Shown here piece after piece: positions 6,051 to 11,573 of a stretch of 11,573 nucleotides of DNA. The DNA is from Candidatus Wildermuthbacteria bacterium (GTDB taxonomy: Bacteria > Patescibacteriota > Minisyncoccia > Minisyncoccales > UBA10102). The stretch lies in NCBI GenBank assembly GCA_016177065.1, contig JACOVZ010000043.1:1-11573 (forward strand), written 5' to 3'. Made by a program: the position numbers and the translations under genes. Under the pieces are notes generated by a model, which saw nothing but the letters and a program-made list of their open reading frames with translations, had not been told where the DNA came from and made no database searches. Within the stretch, counting starts at the first letter, position 1. Each line of letters begins with the position of its first letter.

Positions 6051-6787
6051 CCGTTGATTTTTTCAAGCACAGGTATGGATATGAAATAGAGGGGGCATGG
6101 ATGCCAAGGGTGACTGCGGTCACCTCTCTGCTTTCAAAAGCAAACATGTTTGCGAGCCAGGCCTCGGCAGACTGGGGCACACTGGTTCATGAAACCATTG
6201 GAAGCCTTCTGAGAGGAGATTCTATTCAGATTGATTCGCGTATCGCTCCCTCCCTGCGGGCCTTTGAAGAGTGGAAGGGGACGCATGGGTTTGAACTGAA
6301 AGACCCGCAGGAATCCATTGAAAAGAGAGTGTTTGATTTTGAGCATGCGTATGCCGGCACCGTGGATCTTATCGCGAATGTGCAAGGGAGCAGAGGGCTG
6401 ATTGATCTCAAAACCAGCACTGCCATTCGCGACGAACATTCGCTGCAGACTGCCGCCTACTTTTCCGCCTACAATCAGAACGCAAAAGAATCTCTGCGGT
6501 GCACAATGCGGGGGATTGTAAGGATTGATCAGTACCAAGCATGCCTGGGATGCTTTGCAAAGCAGAGGCAGAAAGGAAGAAAAGAAACTGTGTCCGGGGG
6601 GAATCCCGCGTGCAACCATCAGTGGAGCCAGGCAAAGGGAGAGATTGAATTCAGAGAGCTCCCAGACCACCAGGAAGATTTTGAGGCGTTTCTTGCGGCA
6701 AAAGAGGTATGGGAGTGGTATTACAGGGATATGTTGAAAAGAATCGCGAACTATCCTAAAAAAGTGACGCAGAAAATTCTTCTCTGA
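6047..6787 (+). CDS. RecB-like PD-(D/E)XK nuclease
   Basis: 246 residues. The RecB-nuclease motif series is present in order: GTLVHETI (H48), the acidic E92 before EHAYAGTVD (GTVD, D107), GLIDLKTS (D120, K122), and QTAAYFSAY (Q134, Y138). These are the metal and catalytic residues of PDDEXK_1/Cas4-type nucleases, so a DNA-cleaving or end-processing role is likely. Between the core and the C-terminal helices sits CLGC (C166, C169), then about 20 residues, then CNH (C189, H191), a possible small zinc site rather than a four-Cys iron-sulphur cluster. The start overlaps the preceding gene by four bases and the stop is two bases before the EndoQ ATG, so it probably acts in the same repair process. 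It could alternatively be a degenerate phage-type exonuclease. Confidence 0.8.
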   Translation: MTVDFFKHRYGYEIEGAWMPRVTAVTSLLSKANMFASQASADWGTLVHETIGSLLRGDSIQIDSRIAPSLRAFEEWKGTHGFELKDPQESIEKRVFDFEHAYAGTVDLIANVQGSRGLIDLKTSTAIRDEHSLQTAAYFSAYNQNAKESLRCTMRGIVRIDQYQACLGCFAKQRQKGRKETVSGGNPACNHQWSQAKGEIEFRELPDHQEDFEAFLAAKEVWEWYYRDMLKRIANYPKKVTQKILL

Positions 6788-6789
6788 AC

Positions 6790-9327
6790 ATGAAATTCAT
6801 AGGAGATTTCCATATTCACTCCAGATTCGCGCGTGCGACCTCCAAGGACATGAACCTGGAGAATCTGGACACATGGGCCGGAATTAAAGGCATTACAGTG
6901 ATGGGAACTGGCGATTTTACGCATCCTGCGTGGTTCAAGGAGCTTCAGGAACAGTTAGAGCCTGCGGAGCCGGGATTGTACAAGCTGAAAGGGCGCGAAA
7001 CCGATACCCGATTTATTTTCACGTCTGAAATCAGCTGCATCTACTCAAAAGGAGGGCAGGTTCGCAGGGTTCATCTCGTCCTTATGTCTCCATCTGTTGC
7101 CGCGGTTGAGAAAATCAACACGCAGTTAGGGTGGGTTGGAAATTTGAGATCTGACGGCAGACCCATTCTCGGCATTGACGCAAAAGAGGTTGCGAAAATT
7201 GCTCTAGACGCAGATCCGAGCTGCATGGTTGTGCCCGCACATTGTTTACCTCCGGAGAGCGTCGTTCATACTCAAAATAGTCTCACGACGCCGATAAAAG
7301 ATGTTAAAAAAGACGATTATGTGTATACCCACAAAAATCGATGGCAGCGGGTTATGAGAGTATTCACGCGTCCCTATAAAGGGAAGCTATATAAAATTAA
7401 ACCCTTCTATTTCGGAGAGGGCTTGAGTACCACCCCTGAACATCCTTTTTACATTCTCAAAACGCAAAAACATCATCGTTTAGGCTTGAGTAGATTTTGT
7501 CATCCTGGATGCGCTGGGAATAAAAAGCATTGTTGCAAGAAACACATCGCCACGAAAGAGAATTTCGCCCCCCAATGGATTCTTGCTGAAAAACTGGAAA
7601 AAGGAGATGTTCTTCTTTACCCAAGATTTACTGAGATTGAGGATGTAACTTCCATTGCTCTTCAAGATTTTGTTTCAGATACTATTTTCCCCGTAAAACC
7701 TTTAGGAATAGATTTAGATTCTTCTCAATATGGCGAGAGCGATAGAGGGGTTCTTACGATGAAGGGTACTCGTACTCGAGTGATACCATCTTCGGTTATT
7801 GTTTCGCAAGCATTTTGTCGCCTTGTAGGATACTTTCTAGCCGAGGGTGCGGTGGGCGGCGATCTTATTTCTTTTACCTTTGCAGAGCACGAGGCAAAGT
7901 ACCTTGAAGACGTGCGGAGCTTAATGCGCCAAGTGTTTTTACTTGAAGTCAGTAAGGAACAAAGAAAGAGTGGGAGTGTTGAGATAATCTATTATTCAAA
8001 AATTTTAAGAGATTTTTTTGCCTCTTTCTGTTACGAAAAAAATACTCAAGAGCATCGTGCACATACTAAGGCATTGCCAAATTGGATACTCGCATTGCCC
8101 ATAGAAAAACAGGTAGAAACTATACGAGGATGGTGGCGAGGGGATACTGGTTATACTGTTTCAAGGACGCTTATGAATCAGATGAAAATTCTTTTCTTAC
8201 GTCTTGGTATTATACCCTCTATTTATGTGGATAGAGTTATAGATTATGAGCGTAGAGGCAAACATCTTATTCAGGGACGTAAGGTAGTTGCACAGCACGA
8301 CCTGTATGCGGTAAACCAGCTTTCATTTTTTGAAGATCCATACAGCTTACTTAAAGAACCCGAATTCCAGAAGTTTGTGCCCAGAACACCAACTCGCCAT
8401 GGATGGATAGATAAAAATTATGTTTATCTTCCTGTCCGAGATATAGAAATACAGGAGTACGAAGGAGAAGTCTACAATCTCGAAGTAGAAAAGGATAATT
8501 CATATGTAGCAGAATTTGCAACCGTGCATAATTGCTGGACCCCGTGGTTTTCTGTGTTTGGATCAAAGTCCGGGTTTAATTCTTTGGAAGAGTGTTTTGA
8601 TGAGTATACAAAATACATCTATGCGGTTGAAACCGGATTAAGCAGCGACCCCGCAATGAACTGGAGATTATCTGCGCTGGACAAAGTTGCGCTTTTGAGC
8701 AATTCTGATTCCCATTCTTTGCAAAAGATAGGGAGGGAAGCAAATGTATTTGATGCGGATCTCAGCTACGAGGGAATCATGGATGCCTTAAAGACCAAAG
8801 ATCCAAAGAAGTTCCTGCATACCATTGAGTTCTTCCCCGAAGAAGGGAAGTACCACTATGACGGACACCGCTTGTGCCAAGTAAGCATGGCTCCCGAGGA
8901 GTCAAAGAAAAACAATAATATGTGCCCGAAATGCAAAAAACCCCTGGTGATCGGCGTTCTCAACCGCGTGGAAGAGTTGGCCGACAGGCCGGAGGGCTTT
9001 ACTCCTCCCCAAGCTATTCCCTTTAAAAGCCTTATTCCTCTCCAGGAGATTATCGCGGACGTATTAGGAGTGGGAGTTTCAACCAAACAGCCCCAGGAAG
9101 AATACAGAAAGCTTATCAAGGCATTTGGCAGCGAGTTTGCGGTATTGCTTCACGCAAGCCCTGATGATCTTGGGTCAGCAACGCTTCCAGAAGTGGCAGA
9201 AGCCATCCAAAGAGTGAGAGACGGAAAGGTTGCAATTGAGCCTGGGTATGACGGAGAGTATGGGAAAATTCATATCTTCAGAAAAGAGGAGCAGAAAGCG
9301 AAAACAACCCAGAAATCTCTTTTTTAG
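6790..9327 (+). CDS. EndoQ-family PHP-domain DNA endonuclease, interrupted by an intein
   Basis: 845-aa precursor; without the 430-aa intein (residues 152-581) the mature protein is 415 aa, the normal size for EndoQ-type PHP proteins (TIGR00375 family). Characterised EndoQ enzymes nick DNA 5' of deaminated bases (uracil, hypoxanthine, xanthine) and abasic sites. PHP metal ligands are visible: GDFHIHS (H8, H10), GTGDFTH (D42, H45), SEIS (E80), RRVHLVL (H95), PAH (H151) and SNSDSHS (D640, H642). A zinc-binding module follows: GKYHYDGHRLC...CPKC (H693, C696, C712, C715; His replaces the first Cys of the archaeal enzymes), then ELADRPEGF and a C-terminal helical domain. No Shine-Dalgarno site is visible; translation probably couples with the nuclease gene two bases upstream. 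Confidence 0.88.
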   Translation: MKFIGDFHIHSRFARATSKDMNLENLDTWAGIKGITVMGTGDFTHPAWFKELQEQLEPAEPGLYKLKGRETDTRFIFTSEISCIYSKGGQVRRVHLVLMSPSVAAVEKINTQLGWVGNLRSDGRPILGIDAKEVAKIALDADPSCMVVPAHCLPPESVVHTQNSLTTPIKDVKKDDYVYTHKNRWQRVMRVFTRPYKGKLYKIKPFYFGEGLSTTPEHPFYILKTQKHHRLGLSRFCHPGCAGNKKHCCKKHIATKENFAPQWILAEKLEKGDVLLYPRFTEIEDVTSIALQDFVSDTIFPVKPLGIDLDSSQYGESDRGVLTMKGTRTRVIPSSVIVSQAFCRLVGYFLAEGAVGGDLISFTFAEHEAKYLEDVRSLMRQVFLLEVSKEQRKSGSVEIIYYSKILRDFFASFCYEKNTQEHRAHTKALPNWILALPIEKQVETIRGWWRGDTGYTVSRTLMNQMKILFLRLGIIPSIYVDRVIDYERRGKHLIQGRKVVAQHDLYAVNQLSFFEDPYSLLKEPEFQKFVPRTPTRHGWIDKNYVYLPVRDIEIQEYEGEVYNLEVEKDNSYVAEFATVHNCWTPWFSVFGSKSGFNSLEECFDEYTKYIYAVETGLSSDPAMNWRLSALDKVALLSNSDSHSLQKIGREANVFDADLSYEGIMDALKTKDPKKFLHTIEFFPEEGKYHYDGHRLCQVSMAPEESKKNNNMCPKCKKPLVIGVLNRVEELADRPEGFTPPQAIPFKSLIPLQEIIADVLGVGVSTKQPQEEYRKLIKAFGSEFAVLLHASPDDLGSATLPEVAEAIQRVRDGKVAIEPGYDGEYGKIHIFRKEEQKAKTTQKSLF
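7243..8532 (+). mobile_element. LAGLIDADG homing-endonuclease intein in EndoQ
   Basis: 430 codons, precursor residues 152-581. Block A begins with C152 (CLPPESVV). Block B is STTPEHPFYIL (T215, H218). The homing-endonuclease motifs are LVGYFLAEGAV (345-355, acidic E352) and TIRGWWRGDTG (444-454, acidic D452). Block F is VYNLEVEKDNSYVAEF and block G is VHN, with terminal H580 and N581 followed by extein C582. All catalytic residues for class 1 protein splicing are there, and both endonuclease acidic residues are kept, so it may still be able to home. Joining the flanks gives PAH-CWTPWF, matching the PAH(A)xTPW motif of intein-free EndoQ. The insert is visibly more AT-rich (a 60-base sample at 7981 has 14 G+C, against 29 at 9001 in the extein). 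A cluster C237-x3-C241-x5-H247-C248-C249-x2-H252 follows block B and may bind zinc. Confidence 0.93.
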
Positions 9328-9347
9328 CTCGTGAAAAACTGAGGGTA

Positions 9348-9375
9348 TTGACAGCTAGTCTTGGCAGTGTACTAT
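9348..9375 (+). promoter_or_regulatory. Promoter in the EndoQ-greA intergenic region
   Basis: TTGACA (9348-9353), 16-base spacer, TACTAT (9370-9375). The predicted start is near 9382, about 180 bases before greA, with a terminator-like hairpin between. Confidence 0.55.
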
Positions 9376-9381
9376 GGGAGC

Positions 9382-9538
9382 ATAGAGTTTACAGTGCGTC
9401 ATTGAATCTATGAAACAAAGAAAAAATTATACCTTGTTTAACCCATTTATCTTGTTGCAGACGAGGCAGCGCTAGGTTTATTGACCGCTAACATACAATA
9501 AGAAGAAATCAATAAATCTGGCCCCAAGCCAGTTTTTT
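9382..9538 (+). ncRNA. Candidate short transcript (small RNA or 21-codon leader ORF)
   Basis: A stretch of about 155 bases framed by the promoter at 9348-9375 and a CTGGC/GCCAG-T6 hairpin at 9518-9538. Its 5' end can fold CATAGA (9381-9386) against TCTATG (9407-9412). That stem would hide the ATG of a 21-codon ORF (9410-9475, MKQRKNYTLFNPFILLQTRQR) that has no visible ribosome site. It matches no RNA family I recognise. It could equally be an untranslated leader of greA. Confidence 0.3.
9518..9538 (+). terminator. Short hairpin plus T-run before greA
   Basis: CTGGC (9518-9522), loop CCCAA, GCCAG (9528-9532), then TTTTTT (9533-9538). The stem is only five pairs, but the T-run is perfect. Confidence 0.55.
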
Positions 9539-9539
9539 G

Positions 9540-9545
9540 TAAAAT
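9540..9545 (+). promoter_or_regulatory. Possible -10 box of greA
   Basis: TAAAAT preceded directly by TG, ending 13 bases before ATG 9559; no good -35. It would give a leader of only about seven bases, like the other short leaders in the window. Confidence 0.3.
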
Positions 9546-9558
9546 CCAGGCAACTATC

Positions 9559-10032
9559 ATGACAGAAAAATATTATCTCACAAAAAAAGGATTGGAAAAG
9601 GCGAAGAAAGAGTACGCAAGCCTTCTGGAATTCAAAAAGCTCAAAACAAAGGGCGAGGTTCCCGCTATCTGGGAATCTGAAGACGTCAATCCGGACTATC
9701 TTGCATTTCAGGAAGATATGAGTCTCTTGGAAACACGCCTCGCAGAGTATGAGAATATTCTGAAAAACGTAGAGCTTATTGTTCCTCCGCCTTCGGGAAA
9801 ACGCAGTATTGTATCGCTTGGCGCAACGGTTACTCTTGAAATAGATGACGGCCAGATTGACGAATTTGAGATCGTGGGAACTCTTGAATCAAATCCTATG
9901 ATGGGGAAAATTTCTAATGAATCGCCGGTAGGAAGCGCATTCTTGGGTCATCATGTAGGAGATGAAGTTGTAGTTTCGTCTCCCACAAAAACCACCTATA
10001 GAATTAAGAAAATACGCTATACTTCCCCTTAG
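9559..10032 (+). CDS. greA: GreA/GreB-family transcript cleavage factor, divergent tip
   Basis: 157 residues, the normal Gre length (about 158). Gre factors enter the RNA polymerase secondary channel and stimulate cleavage of backtracked RNA. The start YYLTKKGLEKAKKEYASLLEF matches the N-terminal coiled coil, and the C-terminal half (SIVSLGATVTLEIDDG...YEIVGTLES-like ISNESPVGSAFLGHHVGDEVVV) matches the FKBP-like domain. The coiled-coil tip, DLSENAEY in typical GreA, is EDVNPDYLAF here (D42, N44, D46): the first acid is kept but the second is shifted or replaced. Thus cleavage activity may be altered, although family membership is secure. Monocistronic by context: hairpins lie on both sides. 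No Shine-Dalgarno site is visible. Confidence 0.87.
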   Translation: MTEKYYLTKKGLEKAKKEYASLLEFKKLKTKGEVPAIWESEDVNPDYLAFQEDMSLLETRLAEYENILKNVELIVPPPSGKRSIVSLGATVTLEIDDGQIDEFEIVGTLESNPMMGKISNESPVGSAFLGHHVGDEVVVSSPTKTTYRIKKIRYTSP

Positions 10033-10043
10033 GCTATGAACGC

Positions 10044-10071
10044 TTGCTTTTTTGCGCAGTCTTGGTATAGT
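10044..10071 (+). promoter_or_regulatory. Promoter of the HD-domain gene
   Basis: TTGCTT (10044-10049), 16-base spacer, TATAGT (10066-10071) with TGG before it (extended -10). Expected start near 10078, leader about 50 bases. Confidence 0.5.
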
Positions 10072-10073
10072 TA

Positions 10074-10103
10074 AAATCCAAGGATTATTTCCCTGGATTT
10101 TTC
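10074..10103 (+). terminator. Hairpin after greA, overlapping the HD-gene leader
   Basis: AAATCCAAGG (10074-10083) and CCCTGGATTT (10091-10100) pair with one mismatch around a seven-base loop, followed by TTC. It most likely ends greA transcripts. RNAs starting near 10078 would lack part of the left arm and so escape it. Confidence 0.5.
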
Positions 10104-10127
10104 AAAAGGAGTCTGTCATAACTTCGC

Positions 10128-10769
10128 ATGAAACATCTTTTTCAATTTTTAAGAACAATTGGAGAATTGAAAGATATTCAGCGGAAAGGAATTCTTTTCT
10201 ACGGAGTAAAGCAAGCTGACAGCGCCGCCGATCACACCTTCCGGCTTGCATTGATGGTATGGATTTTGAGTCAGAAAAAACAGCTGAATCTTGCAAGAGC
10301 GTTAAAGCTTGCCCTTGTGCATGATCTCTGCAAGGTATACACAGGCGATATTACTCCCTACGACGGTCTTTTCTCAAAGCAGATTAAAAAAAATCCATAT
10401 GAGCTTGCGTGGAGATGGCGCAGATTGCCTCTTTCGGCAAAACAGAAAAGATTTAAGGAAAAGTTTCAAAAAGAGCAGAAAGCACTTCACAGATTAGTTT
10501 CCGGACTTTCCCAACCTCTTCAGAAAGACATTATGGATACATGGCTGGATTATCAGCGGTTCGGAAGCCCAGAGGCTCGATTTGTTTCCCAGCTTGATCG
10601 TATTGAAAATCTTTTAGAAGCATTTGAAACTTTTGAGAAGGACAAAAAGTTTCCTACCCAGCCTTGGTGGGAACACGCAGATGAAGCCGTGCATGACAAG
10701 GAATTGCTTGGCCTTATGGAAGAAATTTCACGGGAAGAATTGAAAATATCAAAGAAGAAATCACGATAA
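10128..10769 (+). CDS. HD-domain phosphohydrolase (YfbR/HDDC2-like), with Lys at the catalytic Glu position
   Basis: 213 residues. ATG 10128 is the first start after an in-frame TAA at 10119; AAGGAG (10106-10111) is rather far upstream (16 bases). The order of motifs matches COG1896/HDDC2-type 5'-deoxynucleotidases: K-QADSAADHTFRLALM (H36), LALVHDLCKVYTGDITPYD (H65, D66, D74) and GSPEARFVSQLDRIENLLEA (D157). These hydrolyse nucleoside monophosphates using a divalent metal. A basic/aromatic insert (about 79-125, WRWRRLP...KEKFQKEQKAL) separates the halves, and PWWEHADEAV lies near the C-terminus. In YfbR a catalytic Glu follows HD two residues on (HDASE); here that position is K69 (AAG, one base from GAG), so the enzyme may be inactive or changed. 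Confidence 0.8.
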   Translation: MKHLFQFLRTIGELKDIQRKGILFYGVKQADSAADHTFRLALMVWILSQKKQLNLARALKLALVHDLCKVYTGDITPYDGLFSKQIKKNPYELAWRWRRLPLSAKQKRFKEKFQKEQKALHRLVSGLSQPLQKDIMDTWLDYQRFGSPEARFVSQLDRIENLLEAFETFEKDKKFPTQPWWEHADEAVHDKELLGLMEEISREELKISKKKSR

Positions 10770-10775
10770 ATAAAG

Positions 10776-10799
10776 AAAAGAGGTTTTTATAGCTCTTTT
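10776..10799 (+). terminator. Weak hairpin after the HD gene
   Basis: AAAAGAG (10776-10782) and CTCTTTT (10793-10799) can pair around a ten-base loop. It is AT-rich and the T-run forms part of the stem, so it is a modest candidate. Confidence 0.3.
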
Positions 10800-10830
10800 A
10801 CCAATTTCTTAGGCCAAATTTTCATAGAGA

Positions 10831-10837
10831 AAGGAGG
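10831..10837 (+). promoter_or_regulatory. Strong Shine-Dalgarno site of the 10846 gene
   Basis: AAGGAGG, eight bases before ATG 10846. This and the 921 gene have the clearest ribosome sites in the window and fix the starts; most other genes lack one. Confidence 0.75.
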
Positions 10838-10845
10838 CGAAACTC

Positions 10846-11433
10846 ATGAAGATTGGCGTTATAGGGCCCACCGATCTTAAGGTGCAGAGCAGAGTTCTTG
10901 GAAAGTCAATACGGACCTTGCGTCGTAGAGCAGTTTCAATAGGGAAAATCATAGCAGAGGGTAAACACGAACTCTATGTGAATAGCGACAAAGGCATGCT
11001 GTTCGCGGTAGGCAAAGCCTACAAAAAGCATAGAGGGAAGGAGCTCGTGGTACTTTTGCCTCGGGAGGCAGATCCTTGGCCCATCGACCACGCCGAGCCT
11101 TATGCGGGGCAGGCAGATAAAGTGGTGAGACCCCCTGACTGGTTTAGAGCCAACTACGGGGTAATTTCAGACACTGATATCTGTGTGGTGGTAGGGATGA
11201 GTCTTGGAGCTTCAGGCGAGCTTTCGTATGCGAGATGGGACTTTAAGTTCCAGTCTCATGACGACAAGCCAAAGAAGGTCATCGTCATACGAGAGCTTAT
11301 ACCCAATGGAGAACTGCCCCTTTGGATGGAACTGCCCCTTGCGGAATTGCTCCAATACATTGATACGGTTGGAGATCTTGCTCAGATCTTAAGGAGGGTG
11401 GATTTTAAGAAGGAGCCGCTTCTGATTTATTAA
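10846..11433 (+). CDS. Uncharacterised Rossmann-like (possibly SLOG superfamily) protein
   Basis: 195 residues, no signal peptide or membrane segment. The sequence opens with strand-turn KIGVIGPTDL (2-11), has a central strand ELVVLLPRE (66-74), then DICVVVGMSLGASGELSYA (111-129), and KKVIVIRE (143-150). The alternation of hydrophobic strands with glycine turns and the G-x-SGE segment (G121, S123, G124, E125) in the place where LOG/DprA proteins have PGGxGTxxE suggest a divergent SLOG-type nucleotide-binding protein, but I do not recognise a named family. It is separate from the TIGR00725 protein at 3128. It has a strong ribosome site and its own terminator, so it is probably monocistronic. 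Confidence 0.65.
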   Translation: MKIGVIGPTDLKVQSRVLGKSIRTLRRRAVSIGKIIAEGKHELYVNSDKGMLFAVGKAYKKHRGKELVVLLPREADPWPIDHAEPYAGQADKVVRPPDWFRANYGVISDTDICVVVGMSLGASGELSYARWDFKFQSHDDKPKKVIVIRELIPNGELPLWMELPLAELLQYIDTVGDLAQILRRVDFKKEPLLIY

Positions 11434-11452
11434 AGGGAGGCGGCTCCCTTTT
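11412..11452 (+). terminator. Rho-independent terminator overlapping the end of the 10846 gene
   Basis: GGAGCCGC (11412-11419, inside the last codons) pairs with GCGGCTCC (11440-11447); alternatively GGGAG (11435-11439) pairs with CTCCC (11444-11448). Then CTTTTG follows. The two foldings exclude each other, but both end at the same T-run. Confidence 0.65.
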
Positions 11453-11458
11453 GTTTTG

Positions 11459-11467
11459 TGGTATAAT
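11459..11467 (+). promoter_or_regulatory. Extended -10 promoter of polX
   Basis: TGGTATAAT, a perfect -10 with TGG extension and no good -35 (that position falls in the terminator). It ends 12 bases before ATG 11480, giving a leader of about six bases. Confidence 0.6.
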
Positions 11468-11479
11468 TTCTGGAAAGGC

Positions 11480-11573
11480 ATGAAAAACCAGGAAATTGCC
11501 AAGATTTTCTACAATCTATCATCCTATCTTCAAATGGAAGACGTGGTGTTCAAGCCCCAGGCCTATGAGAGGG
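11480..11573 (+). CDS. polX: DNA polymerase X family (PolX), N-terminus only
   Basis: Only 31 codons lie in the window. The opening NQEIAKIFYNLSSYLQMEDVVFKPQAYER fits the first helices of bacterial PolX (N-x-EIA-x-I-F...L-x-ME-x-x-x-FKP-x-AY), the 8-kDa DNA-binding domain of a family X polymerase that usually also has a C-terminal PHP exonuclease. The role would be gap filling in base-excision repair. It lies downstream of the EndoQ operon but under its own promoter. The identification rests on a short stretch. Confidence 0.7.
   Translation, partial: MKNQEIAKIFYNLSSYLQMEDVVFKPQAYER

Noticed and set aside
7243..8532. Insert in EndoQ as a normal domain or a group I intron
   Set aside because: It is in frame with complete protein-splicing blocks at both borders; the joined flanks restore the EndoQ motif exactly at the protein level.
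5757..9327. Prophage or mobile island, because of the holin-like protein, nuclease and homing endonuclease
   Set aside because: No integrase, structural or lysis genes; the composition matches the neighbours apart from the intein, and the endonuclease belongs to the intein.
2..11482. Alternative genetic code (UGA as Gly) as in some CPR lineages
   Set aside because: TGA ends several genes at sensible places (NIF3, nuclease, acylphosphatase, elongation factor-like protein), and no gene needs TGA read-through.
1..11573. CRISPR array
   Set aside because: I saw no regularly spaced direct repeats; the only repeats are the Mur ligase end pair and the palindromic elements.

Overview
The window reads as chromosomal DNA of a Candidate Phyla Radiation bacterium (Patescibacteria), most likely a Parcubacteria-type lineage. 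This is inferred from gene content: a divergent MurE-type ligase, NIF3, an EF-Tu-domain-like small protein, a divergent GreA, a CPR-style HD protein, EndoQ and PolX. Very short or absent leaders before several genes, a CCA-less tRNA and GC-rich REP-like palindromes fit too. All convincing genes lie on the + strand. TGA is used as a normal stop, so the Gracilibacteria/Absconditabacteria code (UGA = Gly) does not apply.

Layout. Positions 2-847 hold the C-terminal part of a Mur ligase that runs off the left edge. Positions 818-1535 look like a self-contained GC-rich cassette: a consensus promoter, one 182-codon gene of unknown function and a strong terminator. A second, diverged copy of the Mur ligase 3' end follows at 1712-1795, so the cassette sits between direct repeats of its host gene. 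Positions 1841-2995 hold a 68-aa protein and NIF3, followed by a REP-like palindrome and tRNA-Arg(CCG).

A long tightly packed run covers 3128-9327: a LOG/TIGR00725 protein, an EF-Tu-domain-2-like protein, an aromatic amino acid permease, acylphosphatase, two small membrane proteins (one holin-like), a RecB-like PD-(D/E)XK nuclease, and an EndoQ-family PHP endonuclease. The EndoQ gene is interrupted by a 430-aa LAGLIDADG intein placed exactly at the PAH/WTPW active-site motif. Then come a possible short RNA unit (9348-9538), greA (9559-10032), an HD-domain protein (10128-10769), an unrecognised Rossmann-like protein (10846-11433), a terminator, and the start of polX at the right edge.

Functional picture. 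The nuclease/EndoQ pair and the nearby polX suggest a DNA-maintenance neighbourhood: EndoQ nicks beside deaminated bases, a RecB-like nuclease may process ends, and a gap-filling polymerase is close by. The most notable observations are the EndoQ intein, the cassette inserted in the 3' end of the Mur ligase gene, and active-site substitutions in the HD, Mur ligase and GreA proteins.
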